From Sneathiella sp. (GTDB lineage Bacteria > Pseudomonadota > Alphaproteobacteria > Sneathiellales > Sneathiellaceae): a stretch of 14,943 nucleotides of DNA. This document shows, one piece after another, positions 13,068 through 14,943 of this stretch; the first letter of the stretch is position 1, and every line of letters begins with the position of its first letter. The position numbers and the translations under genes are program-made. Under the pieces are notes generated by a model. The model saw only the letters and a program-made list of their open reading frames with translations. It did no database searches and was not told the DNA's origin. The stretch covers positions 1 to 14,943 of the forward strand of contig NVRR01000048.1 of assembly GCA_002732675.1 (NCBI GenBank), written 5' to 3'.

Positions 13068-14123
13068 ATGATTGGGAAAATCAAAGAAAACTTGAAGCTC
13101 GGCGCGGTGGCCTTGACTATGGTTGCGGCGACGACAATGATGGCAGTAACAGCCTTTGCGGAAGACTATCCTTCAATGGACCTGCGCTTGGCGCATTTCG
13201 TTCCGTCAAACACGGCCGGCGCGCAATGGGAGCAATGGTGGGCTGACGAAGTTGAAAAACGCTCTGGCGGTAAAATCAAGACCAAGATTTTCTGGGCGGG
13301 GAGTATGGGTGGCCCAAAAGAAATTCTGAAACTTACCGGGAACGGTGCCGTTCAGCTTGGCGTGACCGCGCAAGGCTACTTTACGAGAGAGATGCCTGTC
13401 GCCGGGAATGCGTCGCTACTTCGTGTTCATGGGACACCGCAAGATGCCGTGGATACCTGGAAGCGTTGGCAGGAAGATCCCCAGACAAGAGCCGATATGG
13501 ATAAAAACGGAGTGATCGGATTATATCATCAAGGCAGCAATCCGTACCGCCTTTTCTGTACAAAGCCGGTTGAAACCTTGGCCGATCTGGAGGGCCTACG
13601 CGTCAGAGTTCCTGGGGCTCCTTATTGGGTCGAATTCCTATCTGCTATGGGCGTTGTCCCTGTTTCCATTCCCTACAGCGAAATGTATGGCGCCCTTCAA
13701 AAAGGGACTGTGGATTGCTCTTTTGCCGCTCATGAACAGGCAATATCCGGAAAATTCTATGAAGTTGCCAAATATGCCATTGACCTGAACTTAGGATCTC
13801 AACCGACGTGGGGAGTTTTCGTCAATAAGAAAATGTTTGATCAATGGCCGGAAAATGTTCAGCGCCTTATGAGGGAAGTAAGCGACGATTTGATGAAAAC
13901 CGGGGCTGCAGAAAATGTCAAACTCGCGGAAAAAATTATTTCCGTCGACTTCCCAAAGCACGGCGTAACATATGTCGAATTTAAGGAAACTGAGGAATTC
14001 GATAAGAAGAGTGGAAGCATGATTGACCTTTGGGCGGCCGATCTGAAGGAAAGAGGGTATTCAGACGCGGTTGAACGTCTGGAGCCGTTCATCCGTGAAA
14101 AACAAGCTAATTTTAAAGACTGA
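13068..14123 (+). CDS. TRAP transporter substrate-binding protein (DctP type)
   Basis: This is a 351-residue periplasmic binding protein. It has an N-terminal signal peptide with lysines (MIGKIKENLK), a hydrophobic core, and a cleavage site after AFA (about residue 31). DctP-family features follow: RLAHFVPSNTAGAQWEQWWADEVEKRSGGKIKTKIFWAGSMGG at the mature N-terminus, LRVRVPGAPYW at 177-187 with the conserved carboxylate-binding arginine (R178 or R180), and the MYGALQKGTVDCSF segment typical of the second lobe. It captures a carboxylic acid in the periplasm and passes it to the membrane subunits encoded next. GCGAGGA at 13053-13059 is the ribosome site. Two cysteines (near 164 and 217) are present in the mature protein. 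The ligand is unknown; the neighbouring ligases suggest an organic acid. Confidence 0.93.
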   Translation: MIGKIKENLKLGAVALTMVAATTMMAVTAFAEDYPSMDLRLAHFVPSNTAGAQWEQWWADEVEKRSGGKIKTKIFWAGSMGGPKEILKLTGNGAVQLGVTAQGYFTREMPVAGNASLLRVHGTPQDAVDTWKRWQEDPQTRADMDKNGVIGLYHQGSNPYRLFCTKPVETLADLEGLRVRVPGAPYWVEFLSAMGVVPVSIPYSEMYGALQKGTVDCSFAAHEQAISGKFYEVAKYAIDLNLGSQPTWGVFVNKKMFDQWPENVQRLMREVSDDLMKTGAAENVKLAEKIISVDFPKHGVTYVEFKETEEFDKKSGSMIDLWAADLKERGYSDAVERLEPFIREKQANFKD

Positions 14124-14131
14124 GTTAGCTT

Positions 14132-14650
14132 ATGTATCGAACCATCGAGCTTATACTGCATATAACCTGCGCGCTCGCTTTGGTTATGATGATGTCGGTC
14201 GGGGCGGCCGACATCATTCTCGGCGAGCTGTTCAATATGTATCTGCCTTTCAAGGTAGAACTGAGTGGACTTCTCTTTGCTGTTGTCATCTTTTTGTCCC
14301 AGCCACTGGTCATGGCCAGAAGAGAGCATGTTGTTGTTGATATATTTTCCAGCAAACTAAAATCACATTGGAAATTGATCAGCAGGATTATTGCCAGCGG
14401 CACAGCGGTGTTCGTGCTTGTGTTGCTCTCGATCGCCTCATGGCATTTGTTTGCGTCGAGCTTGTCATTTGACGAAAAGTCGATCGATTTCCTGCAAATA
14501 CCAATTTATCCGGTAAAGTTTTTGGTCTTTTTGGGTTTCTTCCTCACAGCCATTATCTCCACGATACAACTGTTCCGGCTTTTCTCTACCAGGCGCGAAG
14601 ATACCGCTCATCAGAAAAATAGAAACGACGGAGAAGCGGACAATGAATAG
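14132..14650 (+). CDS. TRAP transporter small permease (DctQ type)
   Basis: This 172-residue membrane protein has four predicted transmembrane segments, at about 7-30, 42-62, 84-108 and 126-148. The conserved DctQ signature RREHVVVDIFSS follows the second one (63-74). The C-terminus is a charged cytoplasmic tail (STRREDTAHQKNRNDGEADNE). It begins 8 nt after the binding-protein stop and overlaps the large permease start by 8 nt, so the three are one operon with coupled translation. Its role is to bridge the binding protein and the large permease in the inner membrane. No strong ribosome site is visible before ATG 14132. Confidence 0.92.
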   Translation: MYRTIELILHITCALALVMMMSVGAADIILGELFNMYLPFKVELSGLLFAVVIFLSQPLVMARREHVVVDIFSSKLKSHWKLISRIIASGTAVFVLVLLSIASWHLFASSLSFDEKSIDFLQIPIYPVKFLVFLGFFLTAIISTIQLFRLFSTRREDTAHQKNRNDGEADNE

Positions 14651-14943
14651 TATTATTTCTGGATTGGTTGCTGTGGCGGCCCTTCTCTTCATGCTTGGAC
14701 TGGGGGTGCCTATAGCATGGTCGATGGTTGTCGTGGCGGTTGTCGGTATGTGGGTCGCGGTGGACGCAAATTTTGCAATGACCATGCTGGAAACCCTTCC
14801 ATATGACACGGCGGTGAATTTTACCCTTGTCGTGATCCCCATGTTCATTCTAATGGGCGGGTTTGCCTCACGCGCCGGGATTATTGAAGGCTTGTATGAA
14901 GCGGTGCATAGATTTACGGCTCGCGCGAAAGGTAACCTGATAT
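14643..14943 (+). CDS. TRAP transporter large permease (DctM type), 5' part
   Basis: The frame opens at ATG 14643, inside the last codons of the small permease, and stays open to the window edge (100 codons seen). It reads as hydrophobic membrane segments (SGLVAVAALLFMLGLGVPIA, then MVVVAVVGMWVAV). The DctM-type block VVIPMFILMGGFASRAGI follows, then LYEAVHRFTARAKGN. The family forms the sodium-driven channel subunit, normally about 430 residues with some 12 membrane segments, so roughly three quarters lies beyond the window. GGAG near 14631 could serve as ribosome site. Confidence 0.93.
   Translation, partial: MNSIISGLVAVAALLFMLGLGVPIAWSMVVVAVVGMWVAVDANFAMTMLETLPYDTAVNFTLVVIPMFILMGGFASRAGIIEGLYEAVHRFTARAKGNLI

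Overview
The window looks like a piece of a free-living, probably marine, alphaproteobacterial chromosome. It has moderate GC, AT-rich intergenic promoters, a tripartite TRAP uptake system, and tightly packed acyl-CoA catabolic operons controlled by TetR repressors. No gene here fixes the genus, so that is inference. There are no RNA genes, insertion sequences or CRISPR arrays.

Layout. (1) 1-109 holds only a possible 3' remnant of a cation-efflux gene, followed by a promoter region with two identical-spaced 14-bp palindromes. (2) 232-3141 is a rightward operon of three genes: an APH-fold kinase, an ACAD10/11-like acyl-CoA dehydrogenase and a TetR regulator. (3) 3242-3859 is a second, related TetR gene on the minus strand. 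It is separated by a 24-bp palindrome lying over both divergent promoters from (4) 4070-9419, a rightward operon: acyl-CoA ligase, SCP2-type thiolase, two MaoC-fold subunits, SDR dehydrogenase and a PaaG-like crotonase. (5) 9487 to about 9830 on the minus strand is the decayed remains of another crotonase gene. (6) 10108-12903 is a two-gene operon of an LCAD-like acyl-CoA dehydrogenase and a second acyl-CoA ligase. (7) 13068 to the right edge is a TRAP transporter (binding protein, small permease, start of the large permease).

How the genes could work together. The TRAP system would import a carboxylate, and one of two ligases would convert it to a CoA thioester. An LCAD-like dehydrogenase, a MaoC hydratase, an SDR dehydrogenase and an SCP2-type thiolase would then shorten it. 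The kinase and ACAD11-like pair would deal with a gamma-hydroxyl group: phosphorylation followed by phosphate elimination, as known for ACAD10/11 and for LvaA/LvaC in levulinate catabolism. The PaaG-like protein would move the resulting double bond. The set resembles an unfused version of peroxisomal branched-chain beta-oxidation (ACAD11, D-bifunctional protein, SCPx). The substrate cannot be read from sequence.

Regulation. A TGAAT-type palindromic box occurs in front of three of the transcription units (two copies before the kinase gene, one before the LCAD-like gene, a weaker one before the TRAP genes). This suggests one regulon, possibly controlled by the TetR encoded in the first operon. 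The ligase-thiolase operon has a different palindrome, probably read by the divergent TetR.
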